Below are positions 42,860 to 51,888 of a stretch of DNA of 64,000 nt, one piece after another. The position numbers and the translations under genes are program-made. The DNA is from Bacteroidota bacterium (GTDB lineage Bacteria; Bacteroidota; Ignavibacteria; UBA10030; UBA8401). The stretch lies in contig JAJYOK010000002.1 in assembly GCA_021796215.1 (NCBI GenBank), forward strand, positions 1 to 64,000, in the 5' to 3' direction. The first letter of the stretch is position 1. Each line of letters starts with the position of its first letter. A model generated the notes under the pieces. It did not search any database. It was not told the origin of the DNA and worked only from the letters and a program-made list of their open reading frames with translations.

Positions 42860-44256
42860 TCAATCAGCTTCTTTAACGAATTTTGAATTTGGGTTGCTTC
42901 ATATTCAATGAAAGCGAGAACAATTGCGATGATGATATTCAAATTATATTTTGTAATAGCCGCACTAAACGTAGCAAGAACAATAAGCCCGCATAGTCCA
43001 GAAAATATTCCTGCCCCAAGCCATTTCCCAAATTGAGTCGTCGAGTTCCAAAAAACGTATGAAGAACGTTTCAATGCTGCTACCAACAGCCAACAATAGG
43101 CCATAAAACCCACAACACCCATCTTCCATAATATCTGCAAATGAGACGTATCCAAACTCCACGTTGAACCAATATATAATATCTTATAATTCACCACATC
43201 ACCTAATCCAGCACCAAATATTGGAAAGTGAAGAAATCGGACGAATGCCGTGTAATTCAATTCTACTCTCATCAGGAATGACATGTCTCCAAAGGCTGAA
43301 CCAATTGAGCTTGCTCTTGAGCCAATTTCAGATTTTGGAATTACATTTGACAATCGGATAAAGATTCCACTATCAAGAAAAAACGCTACAAAAAGAAGTG
43401 ACGCCACTATTACAAAAATCATTAAAGAAGCCCCCAGCGTAAGCTTCTTGTCCCAAATCAGGAAAAAAAACAACACCATTACTGCAACTCCTGTGCCTAC
43501 CCATTCTGCGCGAGCCATTGAAATAAGAAGCCCCAAGAAATATAAAATAAGTAACACCGTGCATCCAATTCTCACCACCGCACTCTTTTCATACACAAGT
43601 GCAGCAATTGCTAAAGGAATCATCAATGGGAAAATATCGGCGTGATATGTTGGAATACGTAAAAAAGCTCCCGCAGCAATGAGAAGCCCAATATATTGCA
43701 CTGTCACTACACCTACTATGATCATCATCCACCAGAGAAGTGAAATTTGACCAGAGCGTTGAATAGCAGCCAGTGCAACAAAAAATAATGCATAATACAA
43801 CAGATTTCTGCCCTCAAGAAGGATGAGAGTACTGTCACGACCGTAGAGAAACCCAAGTACTAGTCCGACTATTATAAGAACGATAAAAATAAACATCGCT
43901 ATAGTGAGACTTGACCATCGAAAAGAATAACCACCTTCAGCAATTGCACGAGCAATAAAAAGCACGACACCAAAACTAAGACAGATATCAACAACAGGCA
44001 CTGAAAGCTCTCCGACAAACTGCTCCCATAAAATACAAAACGAAAGAACGGAAAATCCAATCGCACTGAGAACCGGCTCCCTACTATAAAAAATTATTGT
44101 TGCGACAACAAACAATACTCCCACTGCAAAAAGCAACATATAGTCAATCACTATTGCAAGAACAATCACTAATACTTCGAGCACTATAAGAGCCCACCCA
44201 CTTGTAAATTCTCCTTTTCGCTGTAACGAAAATATTTCACTCGTGAAATTTGTCAT
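42856..44256 (-). CDS. O-antigen/exopolysaccharide polymerase or ligase (Wzy/WaaL-type)
   Basis: This 466-residue membrane protein has about 12 hydrophobic helices. A large loop near the C-terminal half contains the O-antigen ligase/polymerase-like segment (FVRFLHFPIFGAGLGDVVNY, STWSLDTSHLQILWKMGVVG), where G-G and H residues are conserved in the Wzy_C family. It would polymerise repeat units on the periplasmic face of the inner membrane. The ATG at 44256 is chosen; a TTG at 44268 overlapping the flippase stop is possible. As the only polymerase-like gene, it defines the locus as a Wzx/Wzy-dependent pathway. Confidence 0.82.
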   Translation of the reverse strand: MTNFTSEIFSLQRKGEFTSGWALIVLEVLVIVLAIVIDYMLLFAVGVLFVVATIIFYSREPVLSAIGFSVLSFCILWEQFVGELSVPVVDICLSFGVVLFIARAIAEGGYSFRWSSLTIAMFIFIVLIIVGLVLGFLYGRDSTLILLEGRNLLYYALFFVALAAIQRSGQISLLWWMMIIVGVVTVQYIGLLIAAGAFLRIPTYHADIFPLMIPLAIAALVYEKSAVVRIGCTVLLILYFLGLLISMARAEWVGTGVAVMVLFFFLIWDKKLTLGASLMIFVIVASLLFVAFFLDSGIFIRLSNVIPKSEIGSRASSIGSAFGDMSFLMRVELNYTAFVRFLHFPIFGAGLGDVVNYKILYIGSTWSLDTSHLQILWKMGVVGFMAYCWLLVAALKRSSYVFWNSTTQFGKWLGAGIFSGLCGLIVLATFSAAITKYNLNIIIAIVLAFIEYEATQIQNSLKKLIE

Positions 44257-44264
44257 AGAGAGAA

Positions 44265-45713
44265 TCAAGAATTGACATGAGAAAAAATTGTTTTAACTTC
44301 TATAATAAGCGAGCGTTTTAAAGCGCCGATTGTTAAAATGTATATAATAATTGCGCTTCCAAATGAAATGAGAAGAATCCCCATATCGTTATTATAAAAG
44401 TAAGCTCGACCCAACAACTTTATCATATATATACTGGGGAGTAAAATAACTGAAACAACTAACGCAAACGACAAAGTATTGAAAAACGATCTCCAACTTA
44501 GACGAATCAGCAGATTTGTCTTGCGTTGCCATAAATATGTTAGCGGCAATGACACGCTCGTTAGCGAAGTTGCAACTCCAATAATCCCGTAATGTAACCC
44601 AATAGAAACTGCACTTGCTACAATTGCAACATTGATAATATTGTACGAAAATGCAATATCGGCTCGGTTCTTTGCATATAAAACTCCCCCCACTGTTGTT
44701 CCAATTGATTCAATTGCCCCATATAGACAGAATATTTGAAGAACAGAGATTGTGGCATCCCAATTCTTACCATAAACAGAATGGATAAACTCCGGTGCGA
44801 CAACAAAAAGAACTGCAACAAACGGGAAAGTGATGAGTGCGATGTATTTTAACATAATTATATAACCGTCTTGCATCTTCTCGGGCTCGTTTTGTACTTT
44901 TGAGAAAACAGGATATGTTACTTTCCCGACAACTTGAGCAACTCTTGAAATGGGAACAAGAATAATTTGATATGCCAACGTATAGTATCCTAAAAGTTCC
45001 GTACCCAAAAACTTCCCTATAAGTAAATAATCAATATTACGATTCAAATAATTTAGAATTCTCTCGCCTAACACAAACGTTCCAAATCGTAAGAGATGTC
45101 GAATTTCTGTTAGCCGAAAGAAGCTTGTTAAACGATAGCGAACGATGAACCAGAGAATAGACACTTCAATAAATTGCCGAATAATTACACCATAGACAAG
45201 ACTTTTAACTCCATAGCCTAGTATGGCCAAAGTTATTGAAACAATTCCGTAAGTCGCAATTCCTGAAAGCTCAGTAACAGAAAGTGCTGCAAATCTCATT
45301 TCCTTTTGTAAAATAGTTCGAAATGTGGAGCCTATGCCACTTAATAAAAACACAATTGCAATCAAGTGTAGAAGAGTAGCCAATTCAGTATTTTTGAAAA
45401 ACGAAGAAATCAAAGGAGCAAGACAATACACTAACGCTCCCAAAATCACCCCTAAAATGAGATTGACATAAAAGAATGTCGAAACCTGAGAAGCAGTGAA
45501 AAGTTCTTCTTGAATAACTGCTGTACCCAGACCGAAATCGGAGATCATTGTGATGAACCCAATAACAAGTAACACCATTCCCATGAGTCCAAAATCAGCA
45601 GGAGACAAGAAATGCGCAAGTAAGGCAACAATAGAGAAGTTAAGCATCCCCGAGACGACATTGCCGGACCCTGTCCATAATAACCCTCGAACTGCTTTTT
45701 TTCTCAAGCTCAT
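44265..45713 (-). CDS. Lipopolysaccharide flippase (WzxC-like, MOP superfamily)
   Basis: This 482-residue protein has about 14 helices and the WzxC/TuaB-type beginning KKAVRGLLWTGSGNVVSGML, LSPADFGLMGMVLLVIGFIT and SDFGLGTAVIQEELFTASQV. It exports undecaprenyl-linked repeat units. It lies upstream of the polymerase gene with overlapping ends, and 5 bases after the methyltransferase gene. Members of this subgroup differ clearly from the flippase at 28980-30464, so the two are not recent duplicates. Confidence 0.9.
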   Translation of the reverse strand: MSLRKKAVRGLLWTGSGNVVSGMLNFSIVALLAHFLSPADFGLMGMVLLVIGFITMISDFGLGTAVIQEELFTASQVSTFFYVNLILGVILGALVYCLAPLISSFFKNTELATLLHLIAIVFLLSGIGSTFRTILQKEMRFAALSVTELSGIATYGIVSITLAILGYGVKSLVYGVIIRQFIEVSILWFIVRYRLTSFFRLTEIRHLLRFGTFVLGERILNYLNRNIDYLLIGKFLGTELLGYYTLAYQIILVPISRVAQVVGKVTYPVFSKVQNEPEKMQDGYIIMLKYIALITFPFVAVLFVVAPEFIHSVYGKNWDATISVLQIFCLYGAIESIGTTVGGVLYAKNRADIAFSYNIINVAIVASAVSIGLHYGIIGVATSLTSVSLPLTYLWQRKTNLLIRLSWRSFFNTLSFALVVSVILLPSIYMIKLLGRAYFYNNDMGILLISFGSAIIIYILTIGALKRSLIIEVKTIFSHVNS

Positions 45714-45718
45714 GGGCG

Positions 45719-46393
45719 CTATCTTTTCTGTGCAACAACAAGATAGTTTGTGGCAAAATTTCCGTCTTTATCTAGCTGTTCAAGTATATAACCCAGCCTC
45801 TGTATACCCCATCCCAAAAGTGAGAATAAAACCCTTGTAAGGATATTTTTTTGAAACTTATATAGATAATATACAAACTCCTGAAAAAAAGTTACCCAAA
45901 AAACAGAGACAGCATTCAACTCTAAGGCATGAAGTTGGCTTTGGTTGAAAAGATATTGTAATCCAAACCTAGAGTATCGAAAAAAATCCCTCAGCTCCTC
46001 ACGAATGTGCCAAATAAAAGAACAAGTAGGTATACAATACCCGCTTATCTTCAAAATACGATGAATCTCTTTTAATGTAACCAAGGGCAACTTCATATGC
46101 TCTCGCATCTCAGTACATAACACTGTATCAAAGATAGAGTCCACAAAGGGGATATTAAAAATTTTCCTCATGACCTCAATCTTGGTTTGAGAGTGTTGTG
46201 TATCAGGAACCTCAAAGCCAAGGTAAGATTTAACAAAAGGCGAAAACATCGTCTCGTATGTTTTATCACCACAGCCGATACCTATTATTCTTCTTTGAGC
46301 ATACGTACCAGCAGCATGTGGCACATCTCTATCAGGAAAAGTATGAATAAGCCAATTATATTGCAGAGTAAAGTTCCTTAGAGCAGTAGCCAT
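45719..46393 (-). CDS. SAM-dependent class I methyltransferase
   Basis: This 224-residue protein has a SAM-binding motif I (IGIGCGDKTYETMF), an acidic strand after it (YLGFEVPDTQH), motif II around FDTVLCTEMREHM and LKEIHRILKISGYCIPT, as in the Methyltransf_11 family. The C-terminal half is hydrophobic and aromatic (VFWVTFFQEFVYYLYKFQ), perhaps for membrane contact. Its place between the aminotransferase and the flippase suggests it methylates a sugar or a chain end. The target is not predictable. Confidence 0.82.
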   Translation of the reverse strand: MATALRNFTLQYNWLIHTFPDRDVPHAAGTYAQRRIIGIGCGDKTYETMFSPFVKSYLGFEVPDTQHSQTKIEVMRKIFNIPFVDSIFDTVLCTEMREHMKLPLVTLKEIHRILKISGYCIPTCSFIWHIREELRDFFRYSRFGLQYLFNQSQLHALELNAVSVFWVTFFQEFVYYLYKFQKNILTRVLFSLLGWGIQRLGYILEQLDKDGNFATNYLVVAQKR

Positions 46394-46477
46394 GTAAGCT
46401 TAAAAAACAAAACTTCAAAAAAAGTAATTTTAAAAAAATAATATTTGTCTTTTAACGTATCGCTATAACATCGAAGA

Positions 46478-47638
46478 TCATTTCTGATGCTTCGTCAAAA
46501 TACTTTGGACTGCAGAAATGACATCCTGCACTTCTTCGTCGGAAAGTTTGGCGGAAAGTGGAATAGAAACGGTGCGGTCGGCAATAAATTCCGTATTTGG
46601 AAAGTCTCCTCGCTTGAATCCAAAGCGCTTGTGATAATACGGATGAAGGTGGAGTGCTGTGTAATGTACTCCAGTACCAATATTCTCATGATGCATGAGT
46701 GTCATAAAATCATCGCGCGAAATTTTCAATTCCTCAAGTTTTAACAACAGCGTATAAAGGTGCAAAGAATGGCGGGTTCCCAGTTCAATTGCTGCGGGAA
46801 GAATGACCGGAAGATTGGCAAAGGCACGGTTATACATTTCCCAAATTTCGTTCCGTCGAATGGCATACTTCTCCAATTTTTCCAATTGATGAATGCCGAT
46901 AGCAGCCTGAATATCCATCATATTATATTTATAACCGGGGTAGATTACTTCATAATGCTTGTAACCAGAATCAGAAAACCTTTTCCATGCATCTTTTGAC
47001 ATACCGTGAAGCCCAAGAATCTTTATCTTATCAGCAAGCTCTTGATTGTTTGTAGTTACCATTCCACCTTCACCTGTAACAAGATTCTTTGTAGCATAAA
47101 AACTATACGCAGTTAAATCCCCCAAAACTCCAATTTTCTTCCCATGATATTCTGTTTCAATTGCATGGGCCGCATCGTTAATAACTATAGCATTGACTTC
47201 CCTTGCTACGGAAAGAATTGAGTCCATGTCACATGCCCGACCCGCAAAATGGACAGGTACGATTGCACGTGTCTTGGAAGTAATTTTTTTTCGAATCTCT
47301 TTTGGATCAATATTCATTGTTGACCTCTCCACATCAGCAAAAACTGGGGTAGCCCCTGAATGAATGATTGAATTCGCTGTTGCCGCAAATGTCATTGGTG
47401 AAGTAATAACTTGATCACCTTCTCCAATATTTGCTGCGATCATTGAAAGGTGGAGAGCAGCAGTGCAAGAATGAACAGCCAACGCGAAGTCACTACCAAT
47501 ATACTGACGAAACATTTCCTCAAATTTTTCAACTCGGGGACCTGTGCCAATCCATCCTGAGCGGAGAGTATCAACAACTTCTTGAATTTCATCCTCTTCG
47601 ATTCGAGGACTACCAAACACCAAAAAAGATTTGCGCAA
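46478..47638 (-). CDS. DegT/DnrJ/EryC1/StrS aminotransferase (ArnB/PseC-like)
   Basis: This 386-residue PLP-dependent enzyme carries LRSGWIGTGPRVEKFEEMF, AVHSCTAALHLSMIAANIG, VITSPMTFAATANSIIHSGA, MNIDPKEIRKKIT, VPVHFAGRACDMDSI, VINDAAHAIET and SFYATKNLVTGEGGMVTTN, with the PLP lysine in the last. The TKN(L)xxGEGG pattern is that of UDP-4-keto-sugar aminotransferases such as ArnB, PseC and PglE. It lies 4 bases after the Wzz gene. An 84-base gap separates it from the methyltransferase. Confidence 0.92.
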   Translation of the reverse strand: MRKSFLVFGSPRIEEDEIQEVVDTLRSGWIGTGPRVEKFEEMFRQYIGSDFALAVHSCTAALHLSMIAANIGEGDQVITSPMTFAATANSIIHSGATPVFADVERSTMNIDPKEIRKKITSKTRAIVPVHFAGRACDMDSILSVAREVNAIVINDAAHAIETEYHGKKIGVLGDLTAYSFYATKNLVTGEGGMVTTNNQELADKIKILGLHGMSKDAWKRFSDSGYKHYEVIYPGYKYNMMDIQAAIGIHQLEKLEKYAIRRNEIWEMYNRAFANLPVILPAAIELGTRHSLHLYTLLLKLEELKISRDDFMTLMHHENIGTGVHYTALHLHPYYHKRFGFKRGDFPNTEFIADRTVSIPLSAKLSDEEVQDVISAVQSILTKHQK

Positions 47639-47642
47639 GTCG

Positions 47643-48830
47643 CTACTCCTTTTTTCGGATCATTATTCGGATCAACTTTGAAGCTCGGATCTCATCAAAA
47701 AATGAACTCAACCTACTGTCACTTTTCAACTTTGCCACACGTTCTTTACCAATGATATAGAAAACGCTTAGAAACAATGCAAGAATATCCCATCCAAGTA
47801 TAAAAAACAATCTCTTTGGTTTCGCTTTATGTTCGGATGGTACCGCTTTGTCGAGTACAAGAATTACTGGCACATCTTTCTGTTCATCGATTTTCGCTTG
47901 TTCATACAGTGGTACTAAGTATTCCAAAATCTTTTGCTGAATTGCAACATTACGGTAGAGTCGAATAGTTCGAATCCCAGACGCGGGTACACCTGCAAGT
48001 TTGTGATCAATCTCAACAAGTTCGAGTTTCAGTTGTTGAAGCGCCTCATTATCCTTGCCCACTTTCTTTTCTAGAATACCCAATTCAATTTCTTTTTGTG
48101 CTTTTATCCCGTACAAATCAGCAATCCCAGCAAAGCCCGTCATATTTTCGCTTGGAATAAGGGCAATGTCGCTATGTTCTTGAAATTTCTGAAGAGAGTC
48201 TTCTGCAAAATGCAATTCGGAGCGTGTTTGGTTCAATCGCTTTTCGATAAACAGCCGATTCTCTCTTGCTTCCCGTGTTGATAGCTCATTACTTAATGTA
48301 TTAAGCACATCTACAAAATAATTCGCAATATCGGCCGCTCTTTGAGAATCTCTGTCAAATACTGTTATGGTGATGTTGTCATCCTCTTGGAGTTCAAAGG
48401 AGACATTATCACGCAACATTTCAATTGTCTTCTCCATCGAGCCTGAAGCCAGACCATAAACTTGAATCAGATTAAACTTTTGTACTACCAATTCCATTGC
48501 AGTCCGACTTTTTAGAATTGCAAGATAATTGTACGTACCCTGATTCTCCCCAATTCCACCGATTTTCCCGATAGAACCCAATCCTTTCAAAGTTGAGGTC
48601 ACAGCACCAAGCGGATTAAGAAGGGTCTGATTTTTTGGCGGAAGAATTGATGCGGTTGATTTGTACCATTTAGGAAGAAACAAACTAACAATAAGCGAAA
48701 CAATGGTCACAATAAGAAAATTCAATAAAATGAATTTTCTCCCTCGAAAAAGAGGCAACACGTAATTTACCCACCGTAATGAGGGCAATTGAACTTTATC
48801 ATTTGTGTTCGCTGGATTAGTATCTACCAT
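47643..48830 (-). CDS. Chain-length determinant / Wzz-type polysaccharide co-polymerase
   Basis: This 395-residue protein has two membrane helices, at residues about 34-52 (ILLNFLIVTIVSLIVSLFL) and about 340-360 (LFFILGWDILALFLSVFYI), enclosing a periplasmic, partly coiled-coil domain (ENRLFIEKRLNQTRSELHF). The Wzz signature is present: YKSTASILPPKN near the first helix and AVPSEHKAKPKRL before the second. No cytoplasmic tyrosine-kinase domain is attached. It sets polymer length with the Wzy-like protein and contacts the Wza-like exporter gene upstream. AAGGAG lies 10 bases before the ATG. Confidence 0.9.
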   Translation of the reverse strand: MVDTNPANTNDKVQLPSLRWVNYVLPLFRGRKFILLNFLIVTIVSLIVSLFLPKWYKSTASILPPKNQTLLNPLGAVTSTLKGLGSIGKIGGIGENQGTYNYLAILKSRTAMELVVQKFNLIQVYGLASGSMEKTIEMLRDNVSFELQEDDNITITVFDRDSQRAADIANYFVDVLNTLSNELSTREARENRLFIEKRLNQTRSELHFAEDSLQKFQEHSDIALIPSENMTGFAGIADLYGIKAQKEIELGILEKKVGKDNEALQQLKLELVEIDHKLAGVPASGIRTIRLYRNVAIQQKILEYLVPLYEQAKIDEQKDVPVILVLDKAVPSEHKAKPKRLFFILGWDILALFLSVFYIIGKERVAKLKSDSRLSSFFDEIRASKLIRIMIRKKE

Positions 48831-49050
48831 GAGTGGGTGTATCTCCTTCTAAGATAAGTATGACCCATTTCTACTCTTGCATCTTACCATTACTTCTTCA
48901 CCTCTTCAATTATACCGCGATATCACACTTGCCTGGCATCATAACGAGTAATTGTCTACCCGTTGCCTATACAATAATACAATTCAAAGATTTATCTTAT
49001 ATACATCTCTGACAACATCTATTCTATAATACATCGACAGCATTCTTCTT

Positions 49051-50763
49051 TTATTTTCTCGCCTGTATCACAAGCACTGCAACGGTCGCCACTGTTCCAA
49101 TAATGCCGAACACTTGTGAATATATTTGCAAATAATAACTGAAAGGTCTGTACGGTTCTTTCGGTATCCACACATAATCGCCTTCTTCAATTGTCGTTTC
49201 GCTTGGAGAAAGCCATTGCTTGTCGTTCGCTTTGATGATCTTGATATCACCGCTTAAGGCATCATCCGTCAATCCTCCAGCCTTCTCCACATAATATTTA
49301 TAACCGCGGCCTTGCTCGAAGGCGATGTGACCCGGATGGACTACTTCGCCAAAGACGTACACTGTTTTTCTTTCCTGAGGAATAATGATGTGGTCGCCGT
49401 CCTGAAGATACACATCTTTCGATTTGTCGTCTTTGGCAAAGAGCGCAACGAAATCCGCAACAACGAGTTCTCCGTCTGCACGAATGTTATTCTCAAGTTG
49501 ATAATATGTGCTATCTTCTTGCGTTGAAATCCCACGCAACATTTCAAGTTTCTCCCCGGGAACATTTCTAAAAGTTTTTACTTGTCGGTACAATCGCGAA
49601 GCTCCTAGTGAAGCGTCTTCTTTAAATCCTCCCGCACGTTGAATGATCTCTGCAAGAGTAGTTGAATCTCTTGTAATGGGATAATACCCCGGATACATCA
49701 CTTCGCCTTCAAGAAATACTTTGTAATCGCGGAGAAGTTCCGGCTTTTCCCTCACAACAATCCTGTCTCCGCTTTGCAACAAAACACCGGGCGATTTACC
49801 ATCAACAATTGATGAGAGATTGACTGTGAAAGTATTCATTCGATTTCCGGCGGGATCAGAACGGGTGATTTCAACATGACTGCTATCAGCAAGTTCGGTA
49901 AGACCGCGGGCGATCTTCAACATTGACAGCAAACTATCACCCTGAACAAATTCGTACGTTCCCTCCTTGTTCACGGCTCCATATACTCCGATAAAATCTT
50001 TATCAAGATTTCGTTTCGGCACTATAACAACATCGCCGTCCTGAAGAAGCGGATTCAACCGCGGGTCTTGCTGAACAAAATATTTTTCTAAATCTGCTGT
50101 TGCTGTGGTTCCATCCTTGTGGCGGATAACGATTCTACGCAGAGAACCGATGCTGTCCGGTTTCACTATGAGATTACTCTGCAGGAACTTCGCTTTCTCC
50201 TCGAAGAGCGTGCTTTTTTGCGTCTGATTTGTGGCTGCATTAGCCAGCGCTATTGCTGCATTCACGCGCTCCGATGCCTGAACGTAGACAGTTCCTTCCT
50301 GCTTTACAACACCTTTCACAGTGACTGCAAACATTCGTGGTGTCATTAGCGTGAAACTGATATCACCTGCTATGTATTTCTTCCGAACATCAGCAACAAC
50401 CTTCTTCTTTGCTTCATCAAGATGAAGCCCCGCAACATGGATTTCTCCGACCGTCGGGATAATGATAGAGCCTTCCGGCGTAACCGGCAATTGAAAGCTT
50501 ACCGGCGGACTGATCCATACATTCACGCTGTAAATATCGCCGGGTCCGACTATATATTCTGCCGGATCAATCGGGCCGTCAAGGACGGGAGTTTTGATAT
50601 TTTGAATATTCTGTTGCTGTTGTTGCTGCATCTGTTGCATCAGACTTTGCTGGCTGCCTGATTGTGATTCCTTGTCATTGAAAAGCTGACCAAAGGCAAC
50701 ACTCTCATTCAACCACAGCAACACAACTACACTAAAAGCAACAAATCGGAATAATCGAATCAT
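49051..50763 (-). CDS. Polysaccharide export protein, Wza-like, multiple SLBB domains
   Basis: This 570-residue protein has a signal peptide (RLFRFVAFSVVVLLWLNESV). A glutamine-rich stretch (about 40-52, QQMQQQQQQN) follows, then the Poly_export domain (YIVGPGDIYSVNVWISPPVS, EGSIIIPTVGEIHVAGL). Four or so SLBB domains come next (VYGAVNKEGTYEFVQGDSLL, FLEGEVMYPGYYPITRDSTT, VFGEVVHPGHIAFEQGRGYK). A C-terminal hydrophobic helix ends in VATVAVLVIQARK. It would form the outer-membrane export channel, with the tail helix at the membrane. A 220-base gap separates it from wzz, so wzz may have its own promoter. Confidence 0.9.
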   Translation of the reverse strand: MIRLFRFVAFSVVVLLWLNESVAFGQLFNDKESQSGSQQSLMQQMQQQQQQNIQNIKTPVLDGPIDPAEYIVGPGDIYSVNVWISPPVSFQLPVTPEGSIIIPTVGEIHVAGLHLDEAKKKVVADVRKKYIAGDISFTLMTPRMFAVTVKGVVKQEGTVYVQASERVNAAIALANAATNQTQKSTLFEEKAKFLQSNLIVKPDSIGSLRRIVIRHKDGTTATADLEKYFVQQDPRLNPLLQDGDVVIVPKRNLDKDFIGVYGAVNKEGTYEFVQGDSLLSMLKIARGLTELADSSHVEITRSDPAGNRMNTFTVNLSSIVDGKSPGVLLQSGDRIVVREKPELLRDYKVFLEGEVMYPGYYPITRDSTTLAEIIQRAGGFKEDASLGASRLYRQVKTFRNVPGEKLEMLRGISTQEDSTYYQLENNIRADGELVVADFVALFAKDDKSKDVYLQDGDHIIIPQERKTVYVFGEVVHPGHIAFEQGRGYKYYVEKAGGLTDDALSGDIKIIKANDKQWLSPSETTIEEGDYVWIPKEPYRPFSYYLQIYSQVFGIIGTVATVAVLVIQARK

Positions 50764-50775
50764 GGTTATCTTCCA

Positions 50776-51876
50776 TCAAGTCAAAATTTGTTCTGCAACG
50801 ATTTTAGTAATTCTTTCTGCCGAATGACCGTCCCACAATTCCGGAATTCGTCCCTTCTTGAATTCACCGCGAAACACTTTTTCTGATTCTTTTACAACAG
50901 CGTCATAATCAAATCCCATTAACTGATTGGTTCCTTCGCTTACAGTCACGGGGCGCTCTGTATTCTCTCGCATTGTAAGACATGGAACGCCAAGATACGT
51001 TGTCTCTTCCTGAATGCCGCCGGAATCTGTTACAACTAACGAGGAAGAATTGAGCAGACCAAGAAAATCAAGATATCCGATTGGGTCAGTCAACAACAGC
51101 TTCTCATTATGGCGCACCTGTTCACTTAAACCAAATTGCTCAAACATTTTTCGTGTGCGCGGGTGAATTGGAAAAACAATCTTGAGATGCTGAGCAATTT
51201 TTTCGAACATTGAAAGCAGCCGTTCCAAATTCTCTTTTACATCAACATTGCTCGGACGGTGAAGCGTAACCAAGACATAGTTTTTTTTCGAGACGCCAAA
51301 GGTTTCAAGTATTGAAGAACGCTTCGCTTTTTCCAAAAACTGAATAAGCGAATCTATCATGACATTCCCTACAAAGAACACACGCTCTTCCGGCACACCT
51401 TCATGCTTCAAATTTGCAATGCCGCTCCGTTCAGAGACGAACAGTGCATCGGCAATTGCATCAGTCACAAGGCGATTAATTTCTTCCGGCATTCTTCTAT
51501 CAAAACTCCTGAGACCCGCTTCAACATGAGCAACCGGTATTTCAAGCTTGGAACACACCAACGAGCATGCCAATGTGGAATTCACGTCGCCGACAACAAT
51601 CACAAGGTCCGGATTTTCACGAAGAACAACCTGTTCAAATTCAGTCATCACTTTCGCTGTTTGCACAGCGTGCGAACCGGAGCCAACGCCCAAATACACA
51701 TCGGGTTGAGGAAGCTGCAAATCTTCGAAAAAGATTTTCGACATGTTGGCATCATAATGCTGGCCGGTATGAACGATCATATGATGAATTGATGAATATT
51801 TTTGAAACGCTCTGTGCAATGGAGCGACCTTCATAAAATTCGGCCGCGCTCCAACAACGCTGATTACTTTTCTCAA
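50776..51876 (-). CDS. wecB: UDP-N-acetylglucosamine 2-epimerase (non-hydrolysing)
   Basis: This enzyme interconverts UDP-GlcNAc and UDP-ManNAc. The 366-residue protein has SVVGARPNFMKVAPLHRAF, HTGQHYDANMSKIFFEDL, VVVGDVNSTLACSLV, HVEAGLRSFDRRMPEEINR, TLHRPSNVD, VTDSGGIQEETTYLGVPCLT and ENTERPVTVSEGTN. The product suggests that the polysaccharide contains a ManNAc-derived sugar, although no wecC dehydrogenase is present in the window. It lies 12 bases from rfbB and from the Wza-like gene. Confidence 0.95.
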   Translation of the reverse strand: MRKVISVVGARPNFMKVAPLHRAFQKYSSIHHMIVHTGQHYDANMSKIFFEDLQLPQPDVYLGVGSGSHAVQTAKVMTEFEQVVLRENPDLVIVVGDVNSTLACSLVCSKLEIPVAHVEAGLRSFDRRMPEEINRLVTDAIADALFVSERSGIANLKHEGVPEERVFFVGNVMIDSLIQFLEKAKRSSILETFGVSKKNYVLVTLHRPSNVDVKENLERLLSMFEKIAQHLKIVFPIHPRTRKMFEQFGLSEQVRHNEKLLLTDPIGYLDFLGLLNSSSLVVTDSGGIQEETTYLGVPCLTMRENTERPVTVSEGTNQLMGFDYDAVVKESEKVFRGEFKKGRIPELWDGHSAERITKIVAEQILT

Positions 51877-51888
51877 ATCAAATCCTGA

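Noticed and set aside
48831-49050. Small RNA or leader gene in the 220-base gap between the Wza- and Wzz-like genes
   Set aside because: The gap is AT-rich with no stable hairpin and no clear -35/-10 pair. It most likely holds only the wzz promoter and leader.
50610-50650. Trinucleotide (CAG/CAA) repeat in the Wza-like gene as a phase-variation tract
   Set aside because: The codons are mixed CAG, CAA and ATG, so slippage would be limited, and changes in multiples of three would not switch the frame.
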